Assembly (NCBI RefSeq): GCF_000685315.1
Contig: NZ_ARYM01000007.1
Coordinates: 62,001-126,000 of the forward strand
Reading direction: 5' to 3'
Length of the DNA stretch: 64,000 bases
From: Hyphomonas polymorpha PS728
GTDB taxonomy: Bacteria; Pseudomonadota; Alphaproteobacteria; Caulobacterales; Hyphomonadaceae
In this document: piece by piece, positions 17,105 to 25,805 of the stretch
How the letters are laid out: each line of letters starts with the position of its first letter
How positions within the stretch are numbered: position 1 is the stretch's first letter
Translations under genes and position numbers: made by a program
Notes under the pieces: generated by a model
What the model saw: the letters and a program-made list of their open reading frames with translations, nothing else
Database searches by the model: none
Told to the model about the DNA's origin: nothing

Positions 17105-18133
17105 CTATGCTTCGCGCCGGCGCGTGCGATAGAGGATGATGACGAGAAAAGGCGCACCGATAAGCGCGGTGACGACGCCGAGACGCAGTTCATTCGTGGT
17201 CGGGATAAGGCGCACGAGGATGTCTGCCGCGGTGAGCAACAGCGCGCCCATGAGCGCCGAAGACGCAATGAGACGCGAGGGAAGGCTGCCGGCAACACTG
17301 CGGGCGAGATGGGGCGCGACGAGACCGACGAAGCCGATCGCGCCGGTGACGGACACGGCGGCGCCGACGCCCAGCGCTACGCTGACAATCAGCCGCATGC
17401 GGACCAGTGTGAGATTGTAGCCAAGCGCGCGGGCAGCGTCTTCGCCGAGCGTGAGCGCGTCGAGGGCGCGGCTGTCACTGAAGAGAACCGCGAGGCAGAG
17501 CCCGATCAGCGGCACCGACAACCCCACATGCCGCCAGCTGCGATCCTCCGCCGAGCCGAGCAGCCAGAAGGTGATCTCCATCGCCGCGAAGGGGTTTGAC
17601 GACAGATTGAGGGCAAGCGAAATGCCCGCCCCGGCCAGCGAACCGATGGCGATGCCAGCCAGAATGAGGCTAAGGCCGGAGGCAGAAAACATCGTAAAAA
17701 CAAAGAGGAGAAGCGTCGCCGCAAGCGCGAACACCGCCGCCATGAGCGGCAGGAAAATGCCCGCGACGCTGGCGAACCCGAAGTAGAGCGCGACAACGGC
17801 GCCAAGCGCGGCAGCGCTCGCGACACCAAGAATGGAGGGCTCTGCCAGCGGGTTGCGCAGATAGCCTTGGAGCGCCGCCCCTGCCCCGCCGAGCATGGCG
17901 CCGACGCCAACGGTGAGCATGAGGCGCGGCAGGCGCAGCTCCCGGATGATGGTGTTCGTCACCTCGTCTGCATTGCCAAACAGGGCCCGGAAAACCTCTC
18001 CGGCACCGATGTCGACAGGGCCGGTCATCAGCGACAGCGCCGCCATGACGAGCAGCGCGCCCGCGCCGATCAGCCATTTGGCAGTATCAGTGACAGCCTG
18101 CTCCGGGCGGAGGGGTGCGGCGGAAATCTGCAT
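17105..18133 (-). CDS. second FecCD/BtuC-type permease
   Basis: A 342-residue FecCD permease paralogous to the one at 12249-13295. Shared motifs include RELRLPRL, NPLAEPSILGVASAAALGA, TLGEDAARALG and GFVGLVAPHLARS. It has about ten membrane helices and a short N-terminal tail. It stands alone on this strand, 38 bp before the riboswitch of the btuB operon, and is divergent from the second binding protein across 163 bp. No ATPase gene accompanies it, so it probably borrows BtuD. Substrate could be cobalamin, cobinamide or another chelate. No B12 box is visible upstream of its start. Confidence 0.87.
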   Translation of the reverse strand: MQISAAPLRPEQAVTDTAKWLIGAGALLVMAALSLMTGPVDIGAGEVFRALFGNADEVTNTIIRELRLPRLMLTVGVGAMLGGAGAALQGYLRNPLAEPSILGVASAAALGAVVALYFGFASVAGIFLPLMAAVFALAATLLLFVFTMFSASGLSLILAGIAIGSLAGAGISLALNLSSNPFAAMEITFWLLGSAEDRSWRHVGLSVPLIGLCLAVLFSDSRALDALTLGEDAARALGYNLTLVRMRLIVSVALGVGAAVSVTGAIGFVGLVAPHLARSVAGSLPSRLIASSALMGALLLTAADILVRLIPTTNELRLGVVTALIGAPFLVIILYRTRRREA

Positions 18134-18296
18134 GGGCGGAACTCGTCAAGATCGATCCGAAGGCATTCCGTCAACTGAGTGTCCCGGAACCCGAGATCGT
18201 CCCTTAGACCAGAATGCGCCCCGGCGCCAAGCATGGCTTGCGATTTTTTCCGGTTGTGACATGGCTGCGCCTTCTCATGCGCCGGGAGCAGGTTTT

Positions 18297-19139
18297 ATGA
18301 AACGGAAAGCCCTGATTGCCTCTCTCCTGCTGATGCTCTCCGGCGCTGCCGATGGCGAGGCGCGGCCACACCGGATCGTTTCGCTGAACCTCTGCGCGGA
18401 TCAGTATCTGATGGAGCTGGCGGACCGGGACCAGGTGGCAGCCCTTTCCCACAATGCGCGCAATCCGGCGCTTTCCTTCAGCGCGGAAAAAGCGAAAGAC
18501 TGGCCGGTGTCGGACGGCAATGCCGAAGAGCTTACCGTGCTGAAGCCCGACCTCGTGATCGCGAGCCGTATCCGGCGGCCCGAGATTCGCATCTTCCTGG
18601 AGACACAGAATATTCCGGTATTGGAGATTGAACCAGCGCATACGCTGGAGGATATCCGCGCACAGACGCGGGCCATCGCCGGGGCCATCGGCGCGCAGGC
18701 GCGCGGCGAGGAATTGATCGCAGATATCGAGAGGCGGCTCGAGGCCGCACGGGAAGCCGCGCCGGAGGTACGCCCCGCGGCCGCCCATTATCAGCGCCGG
18801 GGGTTCATTTCGGGGCAGGCCACCCTGATGTCTGAAATCATGCGCTGGGCCGGCCTTGAGAACATCGCCGGCCGGATGGGCGCACGCCGCACACAGAGGG
18901 TCTCTATGGAAGTGCTGCTGGCGGCCCAGCCGGACATCCTTGTGACCGGCGTGCCTACCAGTAACGAGCGGGACATCGGCAAGGAAGTGCTGGACCATCC
19001 AGCGCTGAAAACCCTCTATGCCCGGGCCCGCTGGATCGAGATTCCCGAGGCGATGACCGTTTGCGGCGGGCCGTCCTTTCCGGCAGCGGTGGAGGAAATC
19101 CAGCGCCAATTCAAGGCATTAGAAGAAGTTCCGCACTAA
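18297..19139 (+). CDS. second BtuF-type periplasmic binding protein
   Basis: A 280-residue class III binding protein with a signal peptide (MKRK, hydrophobic core, cleavage near ADGEA, residue 21). The mature N-terminus HRIVSLNLCADQYLMELADRDQVAALS matches the BtuF family and resembles the other binding protein at 13288-14151. The frame is open far upstream, but only the ATG at 18297 gives a signal peptide. It is transcribed divergently from its probable partner permease, and its 3' end overlaps that of cobO by 4 bp. The residue pattern fits corrinoid or siderophore ligands; which one cannot be settled from sequence. Confidence 0.87.
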   Translation: MKRKALIASLLLMLSGAADGEARPHRIVSLNLCADQYLMELADRDQVAALSHNARNPALSFSAEKAKDWPVSDGNAEELTVLKPDLVIASRIRRPEIRIFLETQNIPVLEIEPAHTLEDIRAQTRAIAGAIGAQARGEELIADIERRLEAAREAAPEVRPAAAHYQRRGFISGQATLMSEIMRWAGLENIAGRMGARRTQRVSMEVLLAAQPDILVTGVPTSNERDIGKEVLDHPALKTLYARARWIEIPEAMTVCGGPSFPAAVEEIQRQFKALEEVPH

Positions 19140-19741
19140 AACTCGATCCCCGCCTGCGCCTTCACGCCGGAGCGGAAAGGATGTTTCAGGAGGGTCATCT
19201 CAGTGACCAGATCGGCCGCTTCGATCAATTCTTCGGCCGCGTTGCGTCCCGTCAGCACGACATGGCTATTTTCCGGCCTGGCGGCGAGCGTTTCCAGAAC
19301 ATCCGCCAACGGAATATAATCATAGCGTAGCGCCACGTTGATCTCGTCACACACGACGAGGCGGATTTCGGGATCGAGGATCATGGCTTTTGCCGCCTCC
19401 CAGGCCTTCATGGCAGCCGCGATGTCGCGGGCCTTATCCTGTGTTTCCCAGGTGAAGCCTTCACCCATAGCCTGCATGGTGACGAGATGCGGGAAAGCAT
19501 CGAAGACCTGTTTCTCGCCGGTTGCCCAGGCGCCCTTGATGAACTGGATGATGCCCACCTTCATGTTGTGGCCGATCGTCCGGCAGACCATGCCCATCGC
19601 GGCCGTGCTTTTACCTTTACCCTTGCCAGTGTGGACGATGATGAGGCCCTTCTCCACCGTCTTGCCGGACATGATCTTGTCACGGACGGCCTTTTTCTTT
19701 TTCATCTTTTCATTGTGACGGTCATCGTCCTGAGCGGTCAT
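19136..19741 (-). CDS. cobO: corrinoid adenosyltransferase CobO
   Basis: A 201-residue ATP:cob(I)alamin adenosyltransferase of the CobA/CobO type, which transfers the 5'-deoxyadenosyl group of ATP to reduced corrinoids. The P-loop is in HTGKGKGKSTAAMGM near residue 40, followed by QFIKGAW and VVCDEINVALRYDYI. The ATG at 19741 follows a GGAGGAG site that lies within the end of cobN (20-bp overlap), so the two are coupled. It is the last gene of the riboswitch-led cobW-cobN-cobO operon and ends against the convergent binding-protein gene. Confidence 0.94.
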   Translation of the reverse strand: MTAQDDDRHNEKMKKKKAVRDKIMSGKTVEKGLIIVHTGKGKGKSTAAMGMVCRTIGHNMKVGIIQFIKGAWATGEKQVFDAFPHLVTMQAMGEGFTWETQDKARDIAAAMKAWEAAKAMILDPEIRLVVCDEINVALRYDYIPLADVLETLAARPENSHVVLTGRNAAEELIEAADLVTEMTLLKHPFRSGVKAQAGIEF

Positions 19742-22700
19742 GGGGGGCTCCTCCGGTTTGAGCAATCAGGGTTTCAAGAGTGGGGCGGACGCTGTTGAGG
19801 CGGGGCTTCCAGAGGCCCCGCTCCAGCGCCTCCAGAAAACGCGCCGCCATTTCGCGAAGGGCGGCGGGATTATTATCGCGGATGAAGGCGGCAACCCTGC
19901 CGTCTGACAGATAGGCGCCGTATAGCATATCGAACTGATGATCCTTGACCGCATCGGTGGTCGCGGCAAAAGCGAAGAGATAATCCAGCGTGGCGGCCAT
20001 CTCGAAGGCGCCCTTATAGCCGTGACGCATGGCGCCTGCGATCCATTTGGGATTGGCCGCGCGGGCCCGCACGACGCGGGCAATCTCTTCCGCCAGGGTG
20101 CGCACCTTTGGGGTTTCCGGGCGGGAATGATCGGTGTGATAGATCACCGGCATCTTGCCCTTCAAGCCTTCAGAGGCTGCCGCGAGGCCGCCCTCGAACT
20201 GGTAGTAATCATCCGAGTCGAGAAGATCATGCTCGCGGTTGTCCTGATTGTGGACGATGGCATCGGCTTTGCGGATGCGCCGCTCCAGCGAGGCGCGATC
20301 GGCCCTGCCCGCCTGGCCGCCACCATAGGCATAGCCGCCCCATTCCAGATAAGCGTCTCCCAACGCGCTCCGGTCCTGCCAGACGCCTTCATCGATGAGC
20401 GCCTGGAGGCCTGCGCCATATGCGCCGGGTTTTGAGCCGAACACCCGCGCGCCGGCCTGCATGTCCGCGGCGTATTCGGCATGGCCCTCTGCCATCAGTG
20501 CACTGCGCTCTTCCTGATACCGGGTGGCGAGTGGATTGTCCGCCTCTGGTTCTTCCAGTTTCATGATGGCGCGGGCGGCCGAATCGATCAGGTCCATCTG
20601 GTCCTGAAAGGCGTCGCGGAAAAAGCCCGAGACGCGGAACGTTACGTCGACCCTGGGGCGCGCCAGCCGGGCGAGCGGGAGTATTTCAAATCCCGTGACG
20701 CGGCGCGACGCATCATCCCATTTCGGGCGGACCCCCATCAGGGCGAGGGCCTGGGCGACATCATCTCCGCCTGTACGCATGTTTGATGTTCCCCACGCGG
20801 AAATGGCCATGGCACGCGGCCACATGCCTTCGCGCTGGCGGTAGTCCTCGACCAGAAGCTGGGCCGATTTCCAGCCGAGCGCCCAGGCGGTTCGCGTGGG
20901 AACGGAGCGTGTGTCTACGGAGTAAAAGTTCTTTCCCGTAGGCAGCACATCCGGACGCCCCCGCGTGGGCGCGCCGGAGGGGCCGGGCAGAACGAAGCGG
21001 CCATCGAGCGCGGCAAGGAGACCGTGGATCTCCTGTTTCCCGCACGCCGTAAGCGATGGCAGCAAGACGCTGCGAACATAGCTCATCACGGCATTCGTCC
21101 GAGGCCAGTCCGCCGGTATCGGCGCGCCCTCTACAAGCGCAGCGGCGAGCCCCTCGAGTCGCTCCACGGTATCGCCATGGGTTCGCCAGGTATCCGGGGA
21201 CAGCGTGGCAAGATGTTGCGGTCGGGGCCCTTCCCAGGCATCCCCGAGACGGCAGTTCAGCGGATCGAAGCCAAGGGCCATATCGGCCGCCAGGGCCCGC
21301 AGGAGCGAGGCGTTTGCGCCCTTTCCATCATGACGCGGGGCGCGAGCGATGGCGACGGCGAGATCCGCCAGCAGACGCCCTTCCGGCGCGCGGCCGAAGA
21401 CATGCAGCCCGTCGCGGATCTGCATTTCCTTCAGCTCACAGAGGTAATTGTCGAGAGCGGCGATGGCCTCGTCTTCGTCTCCGGGCGCGTAGATGCCATC
21501 CCGGTCAAGGCCGGCACGCGCTGCGGCCTCAAGAATGTCGCGGCGCAGAGGCTTCAGCCGCCGTGCATCCAGGCTGGCGGCTTCGTAATATTCGTCCACC
21601 AGCGCTTCAAGGTCTTTCAGCGGGCCGTAGCTTTCCGCGCGGGTCATTGGCGGTGTGAGATGGTCGATGATGACGGCGCTTGCGCGCCGCTTGGCCTGTG
21701 TGCCCTCGCCGGGATCATTGACGATGAAGGGGTATATGTGCGGCAATGGGCCGAGGACCGCCTCCGGACAGCAGGCTTCGGACAGGGCGAGCGCCTTGCC
21801 GGGAAGCCATTCGAGATTGCCGTGCTTGCCCATATGGATGATGGCATGGGCCCCGAACGCCCGGCGCAGCCAGGCATAGAAGGCCAGATAGCCGTGAGGC
21901 GGGGGCAGGTCCGGGCTGTGATAGGTTTCCACCGGATTTATGTTGTAACCGCGCGCGGGCTGGACACCGAGCACAACATTCCCGAAGCGGTGTATCCCGA
22001 GCCGGAAACCATCCGCCGACGGCTCAAAGAAGGGATCCTGCTGCGGGGCGCCCCAGCGCGCTGTTATCTGATCGCGGACAGTTTTCGGAAGGGATTCCCA
22101 GAAGGCGGTATACTCTGCCAGCGGTAGGATTACGCCGGCCAGCGAAGGGTCTTTGCGGCGGTCATTTGTTGGGCCGCTGAGAAGAAGGTCCATCAGGGCG
22201 GCGCCGGAGTCCGGGGCTTGTGGCACTGTGTATCCGGCCGCGCTCAGGGCTTTCATCACTTCAATCGTTCCGGCGGGCGTATCGAGGCCGACGCCGTTGG
22301 CGAGGCGGCCGTCACGGTTGGGATAATTGGCAAGGATGAGGGCGACCCGGCGGTCTGAAGCAGGCATGCGGCGCAGACGCGCCCAGGCGGCGGCCTGGGC
22401 TGCGACAAATGCTGTCCGGTCCGGCAGGGGCACATGCCGGACGCCGGCATGCTGTGTCAGAGCGCTGGAGGCGGCGCGCTCCTTGAAGGCAATGGCGCGG
22501 GTCAGGATACGGCCATCGACCTCCGGCAGGGCGACACTCATGGCCACATCGCGCGCGGAGAGGCCGCGCGTGCCGGTGGCCCATTCCTCGCTTGCGCCGC
22601 TGCTGAGCACCGCCTGAAGAATGGGGCAGCCGGCATATTCGAGAACCGAGGGTTGGCGGGTTTCGCCGGGAGTGGATACGGCGAAGCCTGTGAGATTCAG

Positions 22701-23489
22701 GATGACGTCTGGCGATGCCTCCGCAATCAATCCGCTTACGAACGCTTCGCAGAACGTGTCTTTCAGGCTGTGCAGGAAGACCGGCAAGGGATTTAGGCCA
22801 GCTTCATGAATGGCGGTGATGAGCGCGTCCAGCGCCTGCGTTTGCCCGGCGAGATAATAGGCGCGATAGAAGATGATCGGGGCGATGGGCGCCTGCCGGC
22901 CCCAGAGTTGGGCCATTTCGCTCATAGCGTTCGGCGCGGCGCCGGGCCAGTAGAGACCGGCGCGCGGGATTTCTGCAGGTTCCGAGCCAGGCAAATCCCG
23001 CCGGTCAATCATCCAGGCCGTATGCTGAAGGAATGCGGAGAGGTTATCCGGCCCGCCTTCCTGAAGATAGGCCCAGAGGCGTTCCCGGTCTTCAGGGGAG
23101 ATGGTTGAAAGTCCTTCAAGGTCCGGATCGGGGCGGCCATCGCCGGGTATCAGGGCGAGCTGGACGTTATTTTCCCGAGCGGCCCTGACAATCTCCGCAA
23201 CGCCATAGGGCCAGTATGTGCGCCCACCGAGCACCCGCACGCAGACGATTTTGGCGTGAGCAATCACCTTCTGGACATAAAGATCGACAGAGAAATTATG
23301 CTGCAGGGTCATCAGATTGGCGAGGCGGAGCGTGGGCGCGCCCTCGCCTGCCCGGCGCTGCGCCACTTCCAGCGCCGACAGATCTGTATCTGCCGCCGAG
23401 AGGACAACGATCTCGCCAGGCGACTGGCCGAGATCAACCGGCTCTGAGCCATCGCTGACCTGTCCGTCCCGAATGTTCAGGAGATGCAT
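19722..23489 (-). CDS. cobN: cobaltochelatase large subunit CobN
   Basis: A 1255-residue CobN, the catalytic subunit of the ATP-dependent aerobic cobaltochelatase that inserts cobalt into hydrogenobyrinic acid a,c-diamide. Length and sequence are typical: VLGGRTYWPYG near residue 95, the LILANYPNRDGRLANGVGLDTP block near 405, HMGKHGNLEWLPGK near 575 and the closing QDNREHDLLDSDDYYQFEGG region near residue 1095. It follows cobW by 4 bp. Its AAA+ partner subunits (cobaltochelatase CobS and CobT) are not in this window; the genes named cobS and cobT here are the unrelated loop-assembly enzymes. Confidence 0.95.
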   Translation of the reverse strand: MHLLNIRDGQVSDGSEPVDLGQSPGEIVVLSAADTDLSALEVAQRRAGEGAPTLRLANLMTLQHNFSVDLYVQKVIAHAKIVCVRVLGGRTYWPYGVAEIVRAARENNVQLALIPGDGRPDPDLEGLSTISPEDRERLWAYLQEGGPDNLSAFLQHTAWMIDRRDLPGSEPAEIPRAGLYWPGAAPNAMSEMAQLWGRQAPIAPIIFYRAYYLAGQTQALDALITAIHEAGLNPLPVFLHSLKDTFCEAFVSGLIAEASPDVILNLTGFAVSTPGETRQPSVLEYAGCPILQAVLSSGASEEWATGTRGLSARDVAMSVALPEVDGRILTRAIAFKERAASSALTQHAGVRHVPLPDRTAFVAAQAAAWARLRRMPASDRRVALILANYPNRDGRLANGVGLDTPAGTIEVMKALSAAGYTVPQAPDSGAALMDLLLSGPTNDRRKDPSLAGVILPLAEYTAFWESLPKTVRDQITARWGAPQQDPFFEPSADGFRLGIHRFGNVVLGVQPARGYNINPVETYHSPDLPPPHGYLAFYAWLRRAFGAHAIIHMGKHGNLEWLPGKALALSEACCPEAVLGPLPHIYPFIVNDPGEGTQAKRRASAVIIDHLTPPMTRAESYGPLKDLEALVDEYYEAASLDARRLKPLRRDILEAAARAGLDRDGIYAPGDEDEAIAALDNYLCELKEMQIRDGLHVFGRAPEGRLLADLAVAIARAPRHDGKGANASLLRALAADMALGFDPLNCRLGDAWEGPRPQHLATLSPDTWRTHGDTVERLEGLAAALVEGAPIPADWPRTNAVMSYVRSVLLPSLTACGKQEIHGLLAALDGRFVLPGPSGAPTRGRPDVLPTGKNFYSVDTRSVPTRTAWALGWKSAQLLVEDYRQREGMWPRAMAISAWGTSNMRTGGDDVAQALALMGVRPKWDDASRRVTGFEILPLARLARPRVDVTFRVSGFFRDAFQDQMDLIDSAARAIMKLEEPEADNPLATRYQEERSALMAEGHAEYAADMQAGARVFGSKPGAYGAGLQALIDEGVWQDRSALGDAYLEWGGYAYGGGQAGRADRASLERRIRKADAIVHNQDNREHDLLDSDDYYQFEGGLAAASEGLKGKMPVIYHTDHSRPETPKVRTLAEEIARVVRARAANPKWIAGAMRHGYKGAFEMAATLDYLFAFAATTDAVKDHQFDMLYGAYLSDGRVAAFIRDNNPAALREMAARFLEALERGLWKPRLNSVRPTLETLIAQTGGAPHDRSGR

Positions 23490-23493
23490 CGGC

Positions 23494-24546
23494 TCAGCCG
23501 CCCTTCAGTATCCGCTCTGCATTGGCGCGGCTGAAGCCCGAAGCGCCGATGACAACCAGCCGCCCGGCGGGCGGCTCGCCTTCCTTCCAGGCCCTGTCGA
23601 AATGCCAGTTCACCCGGGGGCCGACCGCCTGTACCAGAAGGCGCATGTCACGCCCCTCCACCGGCACAAATCCTTTCACCCGGTAGACTTCCTCAGCCTT
23701 AGCGAGCGAGGCGATCCGCTGGGCAAGAACTTCCGCTGACGGAACAAAATCCAAGTTCACGACGAAGCTGTCAAAGTCATCATGATCGTGGTCTTCGCCT
23801 TCCGCGTCGTGATGCGAATGACGGTGCTCGATCTCGTTTTCGGCGGCAATTCCCAGCCCGAGCAGCGTATCGGCCGGGAGGTTTCCTCTCTCGGCCTGAA
23901 CGAAATGCACGCCGGGGCGTGTATGTGCGGTCAAATTCCGGCGGACATCTTCAAGCGCATCCGCGGAAACCAGGTCTGCCTTGGTCAGCACGACCATATC
24001 GGCGCAATGGAGTTGGTCCTCGAAAAGTTCTTCCAGCGGGCTGTCATGATCCAGCATTTCGTCGGCCGCGCGCTGGGCGCTGAGGGCGTCCTCGTCATGG
24101 GCAAATCGCCCCTGCGCCACAGCGTCGGCATCCACAAGCGTCACCACGCCATCGACGGTCACGCGGGTGCGGACTTCCGGCCAGTTGAAGGCTTGGACGA
24201 GGGGCTTTGGCAGGGCAAGGCCGGAGGTCTCGATGACGATATGGTCCGGAGGGATGTCCCGCTCGATCAGCGCCTGCATGGTGGGCAGGAAATCATCGGC
24301 GACGGTGCAGCAGATGCAGCCATTGGCCAGTTCGATGATGTCATCCTCGCTGCAGCTTTCCACACCGCAGCCCTTCAGGATTTCGCCGTCTACGCCGACG
24401 TCCCCAAACTCGTTGATGATGAGGGCAATGCGGCGGCCACCGGCATTTTCGATCAGATGGCGGATGAGTGTCGTTTTTCCTGAACCGAGGAAGCCTGTGA
24501 TTACGGTGGCCGGAATTTTGCCCGTGTGGGCGGAAGTGTCAGTCAT
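23494..24546 (-). CDS. cobW: CobW-type GTPase, metallochaperone of cobalamin synthesis
   Basis: A 350-residue G3E-family GTPase. Walker A GFLGSGKT is at residues 18-25, the metal-binding CICC motif (CxCC) at 77-80, and TKADLV near 205. A histidine- and acid-rich loop (RHSHHDAEGEDHDHDD) near residue 245 precedes the CobW C-terminal domain. It is thought to deliver cobalt to the chelatase, which fits its place directly ahead of cobN. It is the first gene after riboswitch copy 2, with a 241-nt leader in between. Confidence 0.94.
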   Translation of the reverse strand: MTDTSAHTGKIPATVITGFLGSGKTTLIRHLIENAGGRRIALIINEFGDVGVDGEILKGCGVESCSEDDIIELANGCICCTVADDFLPTMQALIERDIPPDHIVIETSGLALPKPLVQAFNWPEVRTRVTVDGVVTLVDADAVAQGRFAHDEDALSAQRAADEMLDHDSPLEELFEDQLHCADMVVLTKADLVSADALEDVRRNLTAHTRPGVHFVQAERGNLPADTLLGLGIAAENEIEHRHSHHDAEGEDHDHDDFDSFVVNLDFVPSAEVLAQRIASLAKAEEVYRVKGFVPVEGRDMRLLVQAVGPRVNWHFDRAWKEGEPPAGRLVVIGASGFSRANAERILKGG

Positions 24547-24787
24547 GGCAATGCCTTCGCAGCGATCAGATGGGGGGATCGATCAGCTGAGAGCACGCGC
24601 AGACGGCGCAGCAGCGCCGCCTGATTATGGCGGAGAACCAGATTCGCGAAGCGAACCATCCTGTCCACTCTCCCCTCCGGCAGCATTGCGGCAGCCGGGC
24701 TCAGGACGCATGGCAGACGGAAGCCACCCCTTGCCGCAGGACAGCAACAGGCAACTTACCGACGCTCACACGTCAGCCAATCACTAC
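24547..24787 (-). other. leader between riboswitch copy 2 and cobW
   Basis: No gene is supported here. The region is transcribed as the 5' leader of cobW, downstream of the duplicated platform hairpin. It is almost twice as long as the corresponding 127-nt leader of btuB and shares no obvious sequence with it. Confidence 0.6.
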
Positions 24788-24844
24788 TGTCGCCACGACG
24801 GAGTTCCGCTCTGCCGACTAGACCCGGTCGGAAGAGGGGCGACA
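24788..24844 (-). promoter_or_regulatory. expression-platform hairpin of riboswitch copy 2
   Basis: Base-for-base identical to the hairpin at 16822-16878: outer helix UGUCGCC/GGCGACA around two smaller hairpins, with no U-tract after it. Sequence identity with copy 1 stops exactly at its foot. Confidence 0.55.
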
Positions 24845-24847
24845 ATT

Positions 24848-25033
24848 TGACGGCAGGTCTCCTGGCTCCCGGTTCATCGCTTCCTCCGCGCCTTCCCAGA
24901 ACACCCTTCCAGGCGCCCCAGTGGCATATCGCGGCAAAGCTCGCCGGTTACAGTTGCGGGTACAGCTGCAGATTCAAAGCTAACGCTCCTCACTGCATTC
25001 CCGTTTTAATCCCCCAATAAAGGGGAACCGTCA
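24848..25033 (-). ncRNA. cobalamin riboswitch, copy 2 (cobW-cobN-cobO operon)
   Basis: A complete cobalamin aptamer with the same P1 helix (TGACGG/CCGTCA), core and B12 box (24852-24866) as copy 1. The only difference over the whole 245/246-bp unit is one extra A in the loop of the first hairpin (CCCCAATAAAGGGG against CCCCATAAAGGGG on the plus strand). It governs cobalt insertion and adenosylation genes, so synthesis and uptake are under practically the same sensor. Confidence 0.95.
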
Positions 25034-25040
25034 GAACCTC

Positions 25041-25069
25041 CGTGTAGGCGCGGCGCGCGCGCCTGTCCA
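25041..25069 (-). promoter_or_regulatory. predicted promoter of the cobW operon
   Basis: On the minus strand TGGACA (25064-25069) is followed after 17 bp by TACACG (25041-25046). The start point would fall at or near the first base of riboswitch copy 2. The CTGGACA element lies 37 nt before the aptamer, against 36 nt in copy 1. The spacer is extremely GC-rich and unlike that of copy 1. Confidence 0.45.
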
Positions 25070-25099
25070 GAGATTTCCGGAAGGCCGCGAAAGACCTCT

Positions 25100-25801
25100 T
25101 CAGTTCTTTCGCGCGGTGAAGGGAGTATAGCTGCGGCAGTTCATGGGCATTCCCATTGATGCCATCATGGCAGCCTGCTCTGGCGGCATGTCGATGTTGA
25201 AGGTGAACAGCGAATATCCCCGAATAAGGCGCGGAGTGACCAGCGTATATCCCTGCACAACGCTTGCGCCGCCCCCAGAGCGCTGGTCATCGACCATGGT
25301 TCCGCGCCAGCTGTTTTCGCCCACTTTGCTCCAGCGCTGAGATGCATTGCCGGCATCTGCAAGCTTGGATGGGTGGAAACTTCCGCCCCACTGAATATTG
25401 CGGGTCGCACTTGTAATCCCGCCGGTATTCATGGTTTTCCCCTTGAGCATCGGGCAGGCGCTGAGATCGCTTGCCGCCATCTGGATGGTCCAGTTGCCAT
25501 CCTCGGGGGCCATCGCGTCGAACAGTTGCACATCACACTGCCCCATGCCGCCATAGGCAACATTGATCTCTGTACGGTCGGCCCGCGTCCAGTAAGGATC
25601 GCGCCCCGGCACCGTCACCATTGTCATGTCCTTGGCGCCTGCCGGCATCTTCTCGCCGGTGATCATCTCCATATCGGCGATGGTGAGATCCGCCAGCCTG
25701 CACTGGCACCCGCCCGCCATGGAGCATTTGGCGATGACAAATTCCGCGCGTGCCGGAAGCGCCAGCAAGAAAAGGATAACAAGTCCGAATATGATACGCA
25801 T
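25100..25801 (-). CDS. small secreted protein of unknown function
   Basis: A 233-residue protein with a clear signal peptide (MRIIFGLVILFLLALPARA, cleavage near residue 19). The mature part has several cysteines (for example CSMAGGCQC early on), consistent with disulfides in the periplasm. I do not recognise a family. It is the last gene of the adhesin operon, starting 4 bp after the stop of the VWA gene. The ATG at 25801 starts directly at the signal peptide. A weak 8-bp stem surrounds its stop codon. Confidence 0.75.
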   Translation of the reverse strand: MRIIFGLVILFLLALPARAEFVIAKCSMAGGCQCRLADLTIADMEMITGEKMPAGAKDMTMVTVPGRDPYWTRADRTEINVAYGGMGQCDVQLFDAMAPEDGNWTIQMAASDLSACPMLKGKTMNTGGITSATRNIQWGGSFHPSKLADAGNASQRWSKVGENSWRGTMVDDQRSGGGASVVQGYTLVTPRLIRGYSLFTFNIDMPPEQAAMMASMGMPMNCRSYTPFTARKN

Positions 25802-25805
25802 GGGT

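Noticed and set aside
16822-25033. the near-identical 245-bp copies as an insertion sequence or mobile repeat
   Set aside because: No transposase, no terminal target duplication; both copies are functional-looking cobalamin riboswitches in the correct orientation ahead of B12 genes.
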